A stretch of DNA of 64,000 nt from Streptomyces diastatochromogenes (GTDB lineage: Bacteria > Actinomycetota > Actinomycetes > Streptomycetales > Streptomycetaceae): assembly GCA_026913215.1 (NCBI GenBank), contig JAPTYK010000001.1, positions 806,001 through 870,000 on the forward strand, written 5' to 3'. Position numbers and translations under genes: made by a program. The notes under the pieces are model-generated. The model worked only from the letters and a program-made list of their open reading frames with translations, had not been told where the DNA came from and made no database searches. Below are positions 29,901 to 39,426 of this stretch, piece after piece. The stretch's first letter is position 1; each line of letters starts with the position of its first letter.

Positions 29901-31883
29901 GAGGCGTGCTCTCCGCGCAGGCAGAGGTGGGTCGACCATCAAGGTCGATGCCCTCGGTGCGGAGGCGTGCTCTCCGCGCAGGCAGAGGTGGGTCGACGGG
30001 ACGGGGCAACGTACAGGGCGCTCTTGCGTGCTCTCCGCGCAGGCGGAGGTGGGTCCAGATCGGCTGGTACCGCACCTGGGCCGAGAACGTGCTCTCCGCG
30101 CAGGCGGAGGTGGGTCGGTCACGTACTGGGCGCCGACGCGGCGAGCTTGTGCTCTCCGCGCAGGCGGAGGTGGGTCGGCCGTCGCACGGTGGGCCGAGGG
30201 CCGGTTCCAGTGCTCTCCGCGCAGGCGGAGGTGGGTCGGATCTCCTTGTCGGGGTACCGCGTCTTGATTTGTGCTCTCCGCGCAGGCGGAGGTGGGTCGC
30301 TTCATGACGCAGCTCTGGGCGGACGGCATGCGTGCTCTCCGCGCAGGCGGAGGTGGGTCGCTGGTACCGCGTCCGCCGTTCGGCAGGTGCAGGTGCTCTC
30401 CGCGCAGGCGGAGGTGGGTCGAAGTCGGCGCCGTGGCTGGTGACGACGGACGGGTGCTCTCCGCGCAGGCGGAGGTGGGTCGTCCTGGTAGATGATCTTG
30501 GCGTACTTGTCGCAGTGCTCTCCGCGCAGGCGGAGGTGGGTCGGTGCGCACGTCCGTTCGCCTGGCGGGTCTTGGGTGCTCTCCGCGCAGGCGGAGGTGG
30601 GGTGGCCGTTGCCGTCGACGATCAGGGTCGTCCGGCGTGCTCTCCGCGCAGGCGGAGGTGGGTCGGTCCAGCCCGGCCCGGAGTACGGCCGGGGCCAGTG
30701 CTCTCCGCGCAGGCGGAGGTGGGTCGGTCCAGCCCGGCCCGGAGTACGGCCGGGGCCAGTGCTCTCCGCGCAGGCGGAGGTGGGTCGTGGCCCAGGACCT
30801 CTCCGTCGGGAAGGGAGTCGTGCTCTCCGCGCAGGCGGAGGTGGGTCGCGGTGTCGCAACTACACCTTCGTGGCTCGTGGGTGCTCTCCGCGCAGGCGGA
30901 GGTGGGTCGCCGTCACGAGGAAGGGAGGGACGCACGGTGCCGTGCTCTCCGCGCAGGCGGAGGTGGGTCGGCGGGGACGGTGTTGGATATCGGCGCGCGG
31001 CAGTGCTCTCCGCGCAGGCGGAGGTGGGTCGGAATCCACAGCTTCTTCCAGCCGGGGCCGAACGTGCTCTCCGCGCAGGCGGAGGTGGGTCGGTGGCGCC
31101 GGCGACCAGCCCACCGCCCGATGCGTGCTCTCCGCCCAGGCGGAGGTGGGTCGCTGGAGAAGGAGCTGGAGCTCTGATGGACCCCGTGCTCTCCGCGCAG
31201 GCGGAGGTGGGTCGGCGGTGCGGCCCCTTCGTGTGTTGGGCGTGGAGTGCTCTCCGCGCAGGCGGAGGTGGGTCGTCGATGTTCCCGGAGCAGTTCGAGG
31301 CGTACCTGTGCTCTCCGCGCAGGCGGAGGTGGGTCGGCTTACGGAATGGAGGCCTCGAAGAAGGGCCCGTGCTCTCCGCGCAGGCGGAGGTGGGTCGGTC
31401 TCGGTCCGCGGCGCGAAGGGCACGGGCAAGTGCTCTCCGCGCAGGCGGAGGTGGGTCGCCTGACCGACGGCTGGTGGGCCGTGGGCGGAGGTGCTCTCCG
31501 CGCAGGCGGAGGTGGGTCGGAACGCGGGCCGTCCAGCATCGTGTCCCTGCGGTGCTCTCCGCGCAGGCGGAGGTGGGTCGTACAGCGCGCGGCCCGGGGG
31601 ACCTTGGCCGGAGTGCTCTCCGCGCAGGCGGAGGTAGGTCGTCGACGAGGGTCGCGCGGACTCAGCGAGTGGCGTGCTCTCCGCCCAGGCGGAGGTGGGT
31701 CGTTGCCGGGCCGCTGGGCCGCGTCCGCCGGGTGTACTCTCCGCGCAAGCGGAGGTGAGCCGCAGACATGGATACACTCTGCGGTGTAATCAAGGTTTCT
31801 CCGCACAGGCGGAGGTGGGCCGCAGGAGTACGACTAGGCGTACGAGCCCATTCAGTGCTCTCCGCGCAGGCGGAGGTGGGTCG
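26925..31883 (+). CRISPR. CRISPR array 2 (type I-E, 82 repeats, 81 spacers)
   Basis: The 29-bp repeat begins GTGCTCTCCGCGCAGG and ends GGAGGTGGGTCG, same strand as the cas genes. I traced repeat starts from 26925 to 31855: 82 copies, nearly all 61 bases apart. Exceptions are a 23-bp copy at 28205 (six bases lost from its centre) and a few 31- or 33-nt spacers. Several spacers occur two or three times (27870-28380, 29874-29966, 30666-30758). Point changes increase at the right end (31613, 31674, 31734, 31794), as expected for the oldest part. The leader lies at the left, next to cas2e. Confidence 0.98.
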
Positions 31884-31984
31884 CCCCGATAGATCAGGGC
31901 TTAGATCTCGATGAGGGTATAAAAACAATCGTCTCGCAAGGGATTTCCGATCCTTACGCTTTAAGTAATTTCGGATGATGGATC

Positions 31985-32131
31985 TCAGCCGTACTTGCTA
32001 CAGACCATCGCATAAATATCCTCCCCAGCCGCCGTGGCGGCTCCCTTCAACAGTCCGACCATCATCACGGTGACGGCCAGGAGCAGAAGGCGCTTGTACC
32101 GCTTCTTGAACCCATCAAACCACTTGCGCAT
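31985..32131 (-). CDS. 48-residue membrane peptide
   Basis: A short gene on the minus strand. ATG 32131 is preceded by GATAGAGGTAAGGCAC, a good ribosome binding site (GAGG, 8 bases away). The peptide has a strongly basic head (MRKWFDGFKKRYKR), a hydrophobic segment (LLLLAVTVMMVGLLKGAA) and a short tail ending YAMVCSKYG with one Cys. It has the form of small membrane toxins and regulatory peptides, but I recognise no family. It sits about 100 bases past the distal end of array 2 in AT-richer DNA, alone. No antisense RNA or partner gene is obvious. Confidence 0.5.
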   Translation of the reverse strand: MRKWFDGFKKRYKRLLLLAVTVMMVGLLKGAATAAGEDIYAMVCSKYG

Positions 32132-32704
32132 GTGCCTTACCTCTATCTCACGTACGAAGCCGACTCAAACCAGACGCCGCCAGCAACGAGAAGCAGGACT
32201 ACGAGTAGATGCAACGCTAGTGGAGCGAGTAGTTAAATTCGGTAGAGACTCACGCCACGGCGCGTCTCACGAATCCGGCAGAGCACAATGCGAACCGTCG
32301 AGGCGATCCTCCCTCCTTTTCTCCATACAATGCACTTTCTGTACAATATTCCTCCTGACACCTGCAAAAGATCGCAAAGCGCCCCGAACAGTAAACGCTC
32401 CCGTCTCGCCAAGGCTGCACGCTGCAGCGGAAGCCTGGAAAGCACCGCGTCCACCATCACAGCCCCTAGACGCGGAGCTCCGGCTACTGCCGACAGAGGC
32501 GTCACAGCCGCTATAGCGACGGATACGGATGGGTGGTCCTGACCAGGTGGAACACCCCACGAGCAGCGTAACGTTTGAGGCATCGGACGATTTCGCGCCG
32601 GGTCTTCCCCTACTGAATACGACGCTCGTAGTACTCCCGGGTGCGCGGGTCGAAACGCAGCGGGGTCTGCACGATCCGGTGCAGGGCAGCATTGGCCCAT
32701 CTGC
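32132..32704. other. Non-coding or decayed stretch
   Basis: No supported gene; moderate GC, several short open frames without ribosome binding sites. Confidence 0.4.
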
Positions 32705-32945
32705 AGTGGATCCTTCCCGCACGAGTCGTCCAGCTCCCACACCGTCCGCCGACGAGCCCTCTGGTCTACTACCAGGCAGAGGTCTCGAAGCTCTCTGCGA
32801 TCCGCCGACGACGGAGGCCAAGCTCCGGCATTGGAACCGGAAGGCCGACAGGCCCCTCCGCAGCAGCGAGGGAGGCTTCAGGGTTTCGAACTCCACGTTG
32901 GTGTGCCAGGCTCGAGCGTGCGCGTCTCGACCGGGGGGTACGGAC
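32705..32945 (+). repeat. Roughly 240-bp segment, copy 2 of a direct duplication
   Basis: Matches 15500-15746 in the same orientation (see that entry), with blocks such as GTCTCGAAGCTCTCTG, CTCCGCAGCAGCGAGGGAGG and GCGTGCGCGTCTCGACCGG. Together the copies bracket the whole CRISPR-Cas locus (about 17.2 kb apart). Confidence 0.65.
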
Positions 32946-33023
32946 ATCCATCGGACCTCGGATGGCAGGCGTGAACGTGGGCAGCGGCCGAGCAACGCTC
33001 TCTCCGGGCGTAAGGAGCGGTTC

Positions 33024-33113
33024 GTGGTCCCCTCGCCAGCGGGGGTGTCCCGCCGTTCGCGTCGAAGCCGGTCCAGGGCGGCCTATGATCCCCGCGCGAG
33101 CGGGGGCGTAAGG
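33024..33113 (+). CRISPR. Remnant canonical I-E array: two repeats, one spacer
   Basis: Repeat 33024-33052 (GTGGTCCCCTCGCCAGCGGG then GGTGTCCCG), exactly 32 nt of spacer, then repeat 33085-33113 (GATCCCCGCGCGAGCGGGGG core). The 29/32 spacing is exact. The repeats resemble the orphan at 15747 and the general Streptomyces I-E repeat, not the repeats of arrays 1 and 2. Confidence 0.65.
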
Positions 33114-33129
33114 ATCACAACTCGCGGCT

Positions 33130-33909
33130 CATCGTGACCATAAGGAGGCGGAGCTGAGCGGCTGTCGTCCTTCGGTGCGATGGTTCTGCATGGCGGTCGT
33201 TCTTCAGGGCTAGGGACGAGCCGCCCAAGATCCGGGCCACACGCGGGCCAGCCGCCTGCAGCCAGACCGAATCATGGCCGTTTCCGCTGGTCAGCGGCTA
33301 TGCGGGGCGTGTACCACCAGCAGACCAAGAATCTGCTGGTCGGCTACTCGCCGCAGTAGAGCAAGTTCTTCTGGGCGTCTTTGGCGACACACACCAGAGG
33401 AAGCTCACGAGATGACCGAGAGCGCGAGCTGCGGGCGCCGTCGTGATGCCGCCGCACGGCCTCTGCGGCTCCGGCGGCGGAACGGGCTGTCCCAGGCTGA
33501 TGAGGAAGCCCAGATCGGCCAGGTCCGTTGCGGTTCGTTTCGGTCACGCCGATGCCGAGCGTGACGACTCCGGTGCCGCCCAGGGAGCACAGCAGGAGGG
33601 GCTCACACAGGACCTGCATCCCCACGACTTCCCGCCGGCCTGTGAGCGTCACAGGCTACGGTGCCGAGACCGTCCCGCCGTCACCCTTGCCGAACCGTCG
33701 AGGCAGCGGATGACCTGTCAGTAAAGTCAGCAAAGGTCAGCATTCAGCTGACCAGACCTGCTCGCACACGAACACACCCTGGAAGCCCACCCGCCGACTG
33801 CGCGACTGCGGGAGGCCGCGATACGCCGCCTCCCGCAGTCGCGACGGCAGTCGCAGGCAGGAGCCCAGCAGCCCCCAACCCACATCGACTTCGGAGAGAA
33901 AACCGCAGC
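33130..33909. other. Decayed region without a supported gene
   Basis: Short protein-like pieces in changing frames, none with a start site and an identifiable family. Probably gene debris at the edge of the accessory region. Confidence 0.4.
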
Positions 33910-34098
33910 TCAGCGCACCCGCCCCCGCGCCTTCAGCTGGGTCGCCGGGACCTCCGGGGCGTCCAGGAGGGCGCCGTCGTAGCCCTTCACTTCGCCGAAG
34001 CGGTCGCCCGTCATCCAGTCCTCGCGGGCCTGGCGGATCTCGCCGTCGGTGCGGCCGACGAAGTTCCACCACAACACAGACATCCGTCCCGCCAACAC
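33910..34098 (-). pseudogene. Pirin-family protein, C-terminal fragment
   Basis: On the minus strand: VLWWNFVGRTDGEIRQARED, WMTGDRFGEVKGYDG, and the ending LDAPEVPATQLKARGRVR. WWNFVGR and RFGEVxGYDG are the hallmarks of the C-terminal cupin of bacterial pirins. The N-terminal two-thirds (normal size about 300 residues) is missing, the homology breaking off near 34090. The usual His/Glu metal site lies in the lost half, so it cannot be active. Confidence 0.75.
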
Positions 34099-34609
34099 AT
34101 GCAGGGCCGCAAAGTTCCGAGCAGGTCAGCGCCGGCTCCTCCCGCAGGCCGTGGACCCCAAGCCCCTCAGGCGGTGCCCACATGAACCTGCCTCCCCTCG
34201 CCACCGCGGGCACACGAGAGATCCCCCCAGGTCTGAAGCGGAATGATGTCGGCCGCTGCTACGGCGCCCGCGCCCGGTCCGCCCCATGTGCGCAGGTTCC
34301 ACCCTCCGTAGTCAGCACCAAGTCAGCACGGGAGAGGAGAACACGGGTGCTGACATGGGGTTTCAGTCAGCACGAAACCAGCACGGGAGTAAGCACCGCG
34401 CCACCAAAACGTGCCCGATCAGTGCAACCTGGACAGCCCCTCACCAGGCCCCTTGAACGCCTTCGCCAGGGTCGTCGCAGCAGGCCATGGAGGCCAGGCG
34501 CACACGGCCGACCCGAACTATGGTGTCCCACCACATACGCCCCTGACCTGCTCCTTCCTACGGTGTGGCGACACCGAAACGTCCCCGTACCTGCTTGGAA
34601 GTGGTACAC
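34099..34609. other. Boundary region between accessory and core DNA
   Basis: No supported gene. Contains a cluster of GTCAGCAC octamers at 34311-34373 and, near 34597, the ribosome binding site of the transporter gene. Confidence 0.4.
34311..34373. repeat. Cluster of GTCAGCAC octamers
   Basis: Direct copies at 34311, 34322 and 34366 and an inverted copy (GTGCTGAC) at 34347; two are followed by a shared CAGCACGGGAG context. Closely spaced octamers of this kind are typical of integrase arm-type sites or regulator operators. Their position, just before core genes begin, would suit an element boundary. Confidence 0.45.
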
Positions 34610-35977
34610 ATGGCCGCCGCAACAACCGCCCCCACACCCCCCGGTTCCCTCAAGCGCATCGTCGCCGCCAGTCTCATCGGCACGACGATCGAGTGGTACG
34701 ACTTCTTCCTGTACGGGTCGGCCGCCGCGCTGGTGTTCAACAAGCTGTTCTTTCCCGAGTCGGATCCGCTGGTCGGGACGCTGCTGTCGTTCCTGACCTA
34801 TGCGGTCGGGTTCGCCGCGCGGCCGCTCGGGGCGCTGGTCTTCGGGCACTTCGGGGACCGGCTCGGGCGGAAGAAGCTGCTGGTCCTGAGTCTGCTCCTG
34901 ATGGGTGGGGCGACGTTCGCGATCGGGCTGCTGCCGACGCACGCGACCGTGGGGTCCGCCGCGCCCGTGCTGCTCACCGTGCTGCGCCTGGTGCAGGGCT
35001 TCGCGCTCGGCGGGGAGTGGGGCGGGGCCGTGCTGCTGGTGTCGGAGCACGGGGACGCCGGGCGGCGCGGGTTCTGGGCCTCCTGGCCGCAGACCGGCGC
35101 GCCCGCCGGGCAGTTGCTCGCGACCGGTGTGCTGTCCGCGCTGACCGCGCTGCTCTCGGACGCCGCCTTCGCCTCCTGGGGCTGGCGCGTGCCGTTCCTG
35201 CTCTCCGGGGTCCTGGTGGTCGTCGGCCTGTGGATCCGGCTCTCGGTGGACGAGTCGCCCGTGTTCAAGGCGGCGCTCGCCGCCGCCGAGGAGCGCAAGG
35301 CCGTCGCCGGGCAGGTCGAGAAGATGCCCCTCGTCGCGGTGCTGAAGCACCACTGGCGGGACGTGCTGATCGCGATGGGCGCCCGCATGGCGGAGAACAT
35401 CTCGTACTACGTGATCACCGCGTTCATCCTGGTGTACGCGACCACCCAGGTCGGCCTGAGCAAGCAGACCGCCCTGAACGCCGTCCTCATCGCCTCCGCC
35501 GTCCACTTCGCCGTCATCCCCGCCTGGGGCGCGCTCTCCGACCGCATCGGCCGCCGCCCGGTCTACCTGATCGGCGCGGTCGGCGTCGGCGCCTGGATGT
35601 TCCCGTTCTTCCTGCTGATCGACGAGGGCAGCTTCGGCTCCCTGCTGCTCGCCGTCACGGTCGGACTCGTCCTGCACGGGGCGATGTACGCGCCGCAGGC
35701 GGCCTTCTTCTCCGAGATGTTCGCGACCCGGATGCGCTACTCCGGCGCCTCCATCGGCGCCCAGTTCTCCTCCGTGGCCGCCGGGGCGCCCGCGCCGCTC
35801 ATCGCGACCGCGCTCCTCGCCGACTACGGCTCCTCGACGCCGATCGCCCTGTACGTGATCGCCGCCGCGCTGCTCACCGTCGTCGCCCTGGTCTGCGCCC
35901 GCGAGACCCGCGACCGCGACCTGAGCGGGATCGAGGAGCGGAGCGCCGGGGGTGCCCGCGTCCGCGCCGACGCCTGA
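34610..35977 (+). CDS. MHS-family (MFS) metabolite:proton symporter
   Basis: Twelve-helix transporter of 455 residues, frame intact. The first helix carries SLIGTTIEWYDFFLYGSAAA, the signature of the metabolite:H+ symporter family (ShiA, KgtP, ProP relatives), and the loop between helices 2 and 3 has GHFGDRLGRKKLLV. RLVQGFALGGEWGGAVLLVS, ISYYVITAFILVYATTQVGL and FFSEMFATRMRYSGASIGAQ are further family blocks. Substrates are carboxylates, osmolytes or shikimate; which one cannot be told. ATG 34610 follows GGAAG and gives the normal N-terminus. The terminator at 36008 closes the unit. Confidence 0.9.
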   Translation: MAAATTAPTPPGSLKRIVAASLIGTTIEWYDFFLYGSAAALVFNKLFFPESDPLVGTLLSFLTYAVGFAARPLGALVFGHFGDRLGRKKLLVLSLLLMGGATFAIGLLPTHATVGSAAPVLLTVLRLVQGFALGGEWGGAVLLVSEHGDAGRRGFWASWPQTGAPAGQLLATGVLSALTALLSDAAFASWGWRVPFLLSGVLVVVGLWIRLSVDESPVFKAALAAAEERKAVAGQVEKMPLVAVLKHHWRDVLIAMGARMAENISYYVITAFILVYATTQVGLSKQTALNAVLIASAVHFAVIPAWGALSDRIGRRPVYLIGAVGVGAWMFPFFLLIDEGSFGSLLLAVTVGLVLHGAMYAPQAAFFSEMFATRMRYSGASIGAQFSSVAAGAPAPLIATALLADYGSSTPIALYVIAAALLTVVALVCARETRDRDLSGIEERSAGGARVRADA

Positions 35978-36007
35978 TCCGGTTCCTGATCCGCGTCCCG
36001 ATCGGAG

Positions 36008-36049
36008 AATGACGCAGGGGCCCCGCCGGCGCGGGGCCCCTGCGTCATT
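36008..36049. terminator. Bidirectional terminator
   Basis: A 19-bp perfect stem (AATGACGCAGGGGCCCCGC and its complement) with a 4-base loop between the convergent transporter and PucR-like genes. The stop codon of the minus-strand gene lies inside it. Confidence 0.9.
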
Positions 36050-37943
36050 TCCCGGTGACGGCGTCCGAGAGGGCGTGCAGGCGCAGGGCCAGCTGGATCT
36101 CCAGGGCGCGGGCCGGGGACTGCCAGTCGGGGCCGAGGAGGCGGCCGACGCGCTCCAGGCGCTGGGCCACCGTGTTGACGTGGACGTGGAGTTCGTCCTT
36201 CGTGCGGGCCGGGCTCATGCCGCTGCCGAAGTAGGCGTCCAGGGTGCGGACCAGGTCGGTGCCGCGCCGCCGGTCGTACGCGACGACCTGACCGATCGTC
36301 CGGCCCACGAAGCCCTCGATGTCCCGGCCGTCGGCGAGCAGCAGGCCGAGGAAGCCGAGGTCCTCGGCGGCCGCGCCCTGGCCCGAGCGGTGCAGCAGGA
36401 CGAGCGCGTCCAGGCAGCGGCGGGCCTCCTGGTACGCGACGGCCACCTGGTCCGGACGGTCGAGGAGCGTGCGTACGGGCGCGGAGGCGCCGACGGTGAC
36501 CGGCTCGCTCAGGGCGCCGCCGAGGCTCCGCGCGGTCTGCCGGGCGAGGTCGGCGGCGCTCTCCCCGGGCCCAGCGGCAGCAGCAGGACCGTGCCGCCGT
36601 CGCGTGCCGAGGCGAGTCCGTGCCGGGTGGCGGCCAGGTGCGTGGCGGCCGACCACAGGCGCTGGCGGTCGGCGCTCTCCCGGCGGCCGGCGTCGGGGTC
36701 GGCGGCGCCGGCGGCGGACCGGTCGATGCGGGCGGCGAGCACGACGTGCGGGGCCTCGCTGTCGGTACGGAGGCGGGCGGCGCGCTCGCGCAGCAGGAGG
36801 CGGTCCCGGTCGGGGCGTCGAGGAGGTCGTCGAGGAGCTCCCCGCGCACCCGCTGTTCGGCCTCGCCCGCCGAGCGGCGGGCGAGCAGCAGCAGGGAGGT
36901 CACCAGGGCGGCCCGCTCCAGGGTGCGCTGGTCGACGGGGTCGAGCTCGGGCTGCCCGTGGAGCACGAGCGCGCCCAGGGTCTCGCCGCCGGCGGAGACG
37001 GCGGCGACCCAGTCGTCGCCCTCGCGGACGGCGTGGCCCCGGCGCGGCGGGCGGCGCCGGCGCCCGCCTCGGTGAACTCGACGGTGCCGCCGAGGACCTC
37101 GGAGACGGCGTGGGCCACGTCGTGGACGCCGCCGCCGCGCAGGACCAGTTCGGAGAGCCGGTCGTGGACCTCGGAGGCCCGCTCGATGACGGCGCTGTGC
37201 TCGCGGATGATGTCGTTGGCCCGCTCCAGTTCGGCGAGGGCCGAGCGGGTCTCGGCGAGCAGGTTGGCGGTGTCGATGGCGACGGCGGCGTGCGCGGCGA
37301 AGGAACCGAGCAGGGCGACCTGTTCGCGTTCGAAGACCCTGGCCCTGCGGTCGGCGGCGAAGAGCACGCCGATGACCTGGCTGCCGAGGCTGAGCGGCAC
37401 GCCGAGGATGGCGACGAGGCCCTCGTCCCGTACGGCCGCGTCGATGGCGTGCGTGTGCTGGAAGCGGGGGTCCTCGAAGTAGTCCTCGGTGACGTACGGG
37501 CGGGCGGTCTGGGCGACCAGGCCGCCGAGGCCCTCGCCCATGCCGAGCCGGACCTGCTGGAACCGGGCGGAGACCGAGCCCTCCGTGACCCGCATGTAGG
37601 TGTCCCCGGCGGCCGGGTCGTTGAGGCTGAGGTAGGCGACCTCGGTGCCCAGGAGCGAGCGGGCGCGCTGGACGATGGCGCGCAGCACCGCGTCGAGGTC
37701 GCGGAGTCCCGCGAGGTCGTGGGCGGTGGCGAAGAGGGCGGAGAGCTCCGCCTCGCGGCGCCGCCGCCCCTCCAGCTCGGCCCGGACCCGCAGCGCCAGC
37801 TGCTTGGCCTCTTCGAGCCCGGCCAGTGCCTCGGGGCCCGCGCCGCTCGCGCGGGCGAGGAGCACGGGCCGGTCGTAGGCCTCCGACGCCGCTCCCCGGG
37901 CGAGGAGTTCCAGGTAGGGGACGTGTTCATGGGACATGGACAC
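36045..37943 (-). CDS. PucR/CdaR-type regulator with GAF domain, three frame breaks
   Basis: About 630 residues when corrected. The N-terminal half is a GAF sensor (FATAHDLAGLRDLDAVLRAI, then VSARFQQVRLGMGEGLGGLV and LVAILGVPLSLGSQVIGVLF), followed by a helical linker (LERANDIIREHSAVIERASE). The C-terminus is a PucR-like HTH: RTLDAYFGSGMSPARTKDEL and HVHVNTVAQRLERVGRLLG. The frame has to change near 37035, 36825 and 36570, each time by a missing base in G/C-rich sequence. This family controls catabolism of purines or sugar acids; here the neighbour downstream is a 3-hydroxybutyrate dehydrogenase, and the convergent MHS transporter could import the substrate, so local control is possible. Confidence 0.8.
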
Positions 37944-38005
37944 AGGGATACCTGCCGTACGTGTGGTCGCACCACCCCTGTGGACGAACGGTCCGGGGCA
38001 CCGGC

Positions 38006-38842
38006 TCAGTGGGCGGTCCAGCCGCCGTCGAGGGTGAGGGAGGTGCCGGTGATGAAGGAGGCCTGGGGGTGCAGAGGTAGAGGACGGCCTCGGCGACCTC
38101 CTCCGGTTCGATGAGCCGCTTGAGCGCCGAGTCCTTGAGGAGGACCTCGGCGAGGACCCGCTCCGGCGGGATGCCGTGGGCGGCGGCCTGGTCGGCGATC
38201 TGCCGTTCGACGAGCGCCGTGCGGACGTAGCCGGGGTTGACGCAGTTGGAGGTGACGCCGTGCGGGGCGCCTTCGAGGGCGGCGGTCTTGGAGAGGCCCT
38301 CCAGTCCGTGCTTGGCGGCCACGTAGGCGGACTTGAAGGCGGAGGCGCGCAGGCCGTGGACGGAGGAGAGGTTCACGATCCGCCCCCAGCCCTGCCCGTA
38401 CATGTGGGGCAGGGCGCCCCGGATGAGCCGGAAGGGCGCTTCCAGCATCACGGTGAGCACGGTGTGGAAGACGTCCGGCGGGAACTCCTCGATGGGGCGG
38501 ACCAGCTGGATCCCGGCGTTGTTGACGAGGATGTCGGTGCCGGCGGCGGCCGCTTCCGCCGCGTCCAGGTCGGTCAGGTCGAGGAGCCGGGGTTCGAGGC
38601 CGCCGGGGAGCGCGCGGGCCCTCCGCCAGGGTCTCCAGGCCCTCGGCGGCCCGGTCCACGGCTCTGACCCGGGCCCCGGCGGCGGCGAGCCGCAGCGCGA
38701 CGGCGCGTCCGATGCCGCCGGCCGCGCCCGTGACGAGCGCGGTGCGGCCGGTGAGGTCGAGGGCGAGGCCCGCGGCGCGGGGCAGGGGCGAGGCGACGTC
38801 CGCACCGGGCTCGGTGCCGGGGACGGTGATGGGTGCGCTCAT
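38006..38842 (-). CDS. 3-hydroxybutyrate dehydrogenase (SDR family), two frame breaks
   Basis: A short-chain dehydrogenase that interconverts 3-hydroxybutyrate and acetoacetate with NAD. Start GRTALVTGAAGGIGRAVALR (TGxxxGxG nucleotide site), then DILVNNAGIQLVRPIEEFPP, IVNLSSVHGLRASAFKSAYV and AAKHG, giving the catalytic Ser, Tyr and Lys (S-x12-Y-x3-K), and TSNCVNPGYVRTALVERQIA. The NAAG-IQ and HGLxAS blocks separate 3-hydroxybutyrate dehydrogenases from other SDRs. The frame changes near 38620 and 38070; corrected, it ends ASFITGTSLTLDGGWTAH. About 278 residues. It is the first gene after the divergent start of the PucR-like regulator region. Confidence 0.85.
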   Translation of the reverse strand: MSAPITVPGTEPGADVASPLPRAAGLALDLTGRTALVTGAAGGIGRAVALRLAAAGARVRAVDRAAEGLETLAEGPRAPRRPRTPAPRPDRPGRGGSGRRRHRHPRQQRRDPAGPPHRGVPAGRLPHRAHRDAGSALPAHPGRPAPHVRAGLGADREPLLRPRPARLRLQVRLRGRQARTGGPLQDRRPRRRPARRHLQLRQPRLRPHGARRTADRRPGRRPRHPAGAGPRRGPPQGLGAQAAHRTGGGRRGRPLPLHPQASFITGTSLTLDGGWTAH

Positions 38843-38897
38843 GTTCGGCACCCTATGAACGGGCCCCGCCCTCACCGATGTGCGCCGCACCCACAGT

Positions 38898-39380
38898 TCA
38901 GCCGGTGGCTGTGGTGCGGAACCATGTGGGTTCCTCGGCGAGCGCCTTCTCGATCCGCAGGTACGAGAAGCGCTTCATCTCGGGCAGCTCGTCCAGCCCG
39001 AACCAGCCGACCTCGGTCGACTCCTCGTCGTTGACCCGCGCCTCGCCGCCGACCGCGCGGCAGCGGAACGTGACGTCCATGTACTGGCAGATGTCGCCGT
39101 TGGCGTAGACGACGGGCTTGCGGAGGGTCTCCACGAGCACGATCCGCTCGGGCACGCAGTGCACGGCGGTCTCCTCGTGCACCTCGCGGACCACGGCGTC
39201 GGCGGGCTGCTCCCCGGGGTCGACGATGCCGCCGACGAGCGCCCAGAGTCCGTTGTCGGCCCGCTTGCCGAGCAGGACCCGGCCCCGGTCGTCGAGGACG
39301 ACGGCGGTGACGCCCGGCAGGAAGAGCAGCTGGTGACCGGCCGTCTCGCGCAGTTCGCGGATGAAGTCAGGAGTACCCAT
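38898..39380 (-). CDS. Nudix hydrolase
   Basis: A 160-residue Nudix pyrophosphohydrolase with an intact frame. The Nudix box is GGIVDPGEQPADAVVREVHE followed by ET, matching GX5EX7REUXEE closely, so magnesium binding and hydrolysis should work. The preceding VTAVVLDDRGRVLLGKRADN and the W-containing WALVGG are typical. The C-terminal EVGWFGLDELPEM is a frequent Nudix substrate-loop motif. The substrate (oxidised nucleotide, NADH or sugar nucleotide) cannot be told from sequence. Confidence 0.9.
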   Translation of the reverse strand: MGTPDFIRELRETAGHQLLFLPGVTAVVLDDRGRVLLGKRADNGLWALVGGIVDPGEQPADAVVREVHEETAVHCVPERIVLVETLRKPVVYANGDICQYMDVTFRCRAVGGEARVNDEESTEVGWFGLDELPEMKRFSYLRIEKALAEEPTWFRTTATG

Positions 39381-39426
39381 GCCCCGACCCTAGATCATCC
39401 GCCGGTCGGGACGGCCGGGGTCCGGA

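Noticed and set aside
26854..31806. Very long open frames on both strands across array 2
   Set aside because: Same cause as in array 1; no start sites, and the sequence is repeat plus spacer throughout.
34290..34330. Possible tRNA 3' end (GGTTCCACCCTCC) as an attachment site
   Set aside because: No matching T-stem, acceptor stem or cloverleaf can be built.
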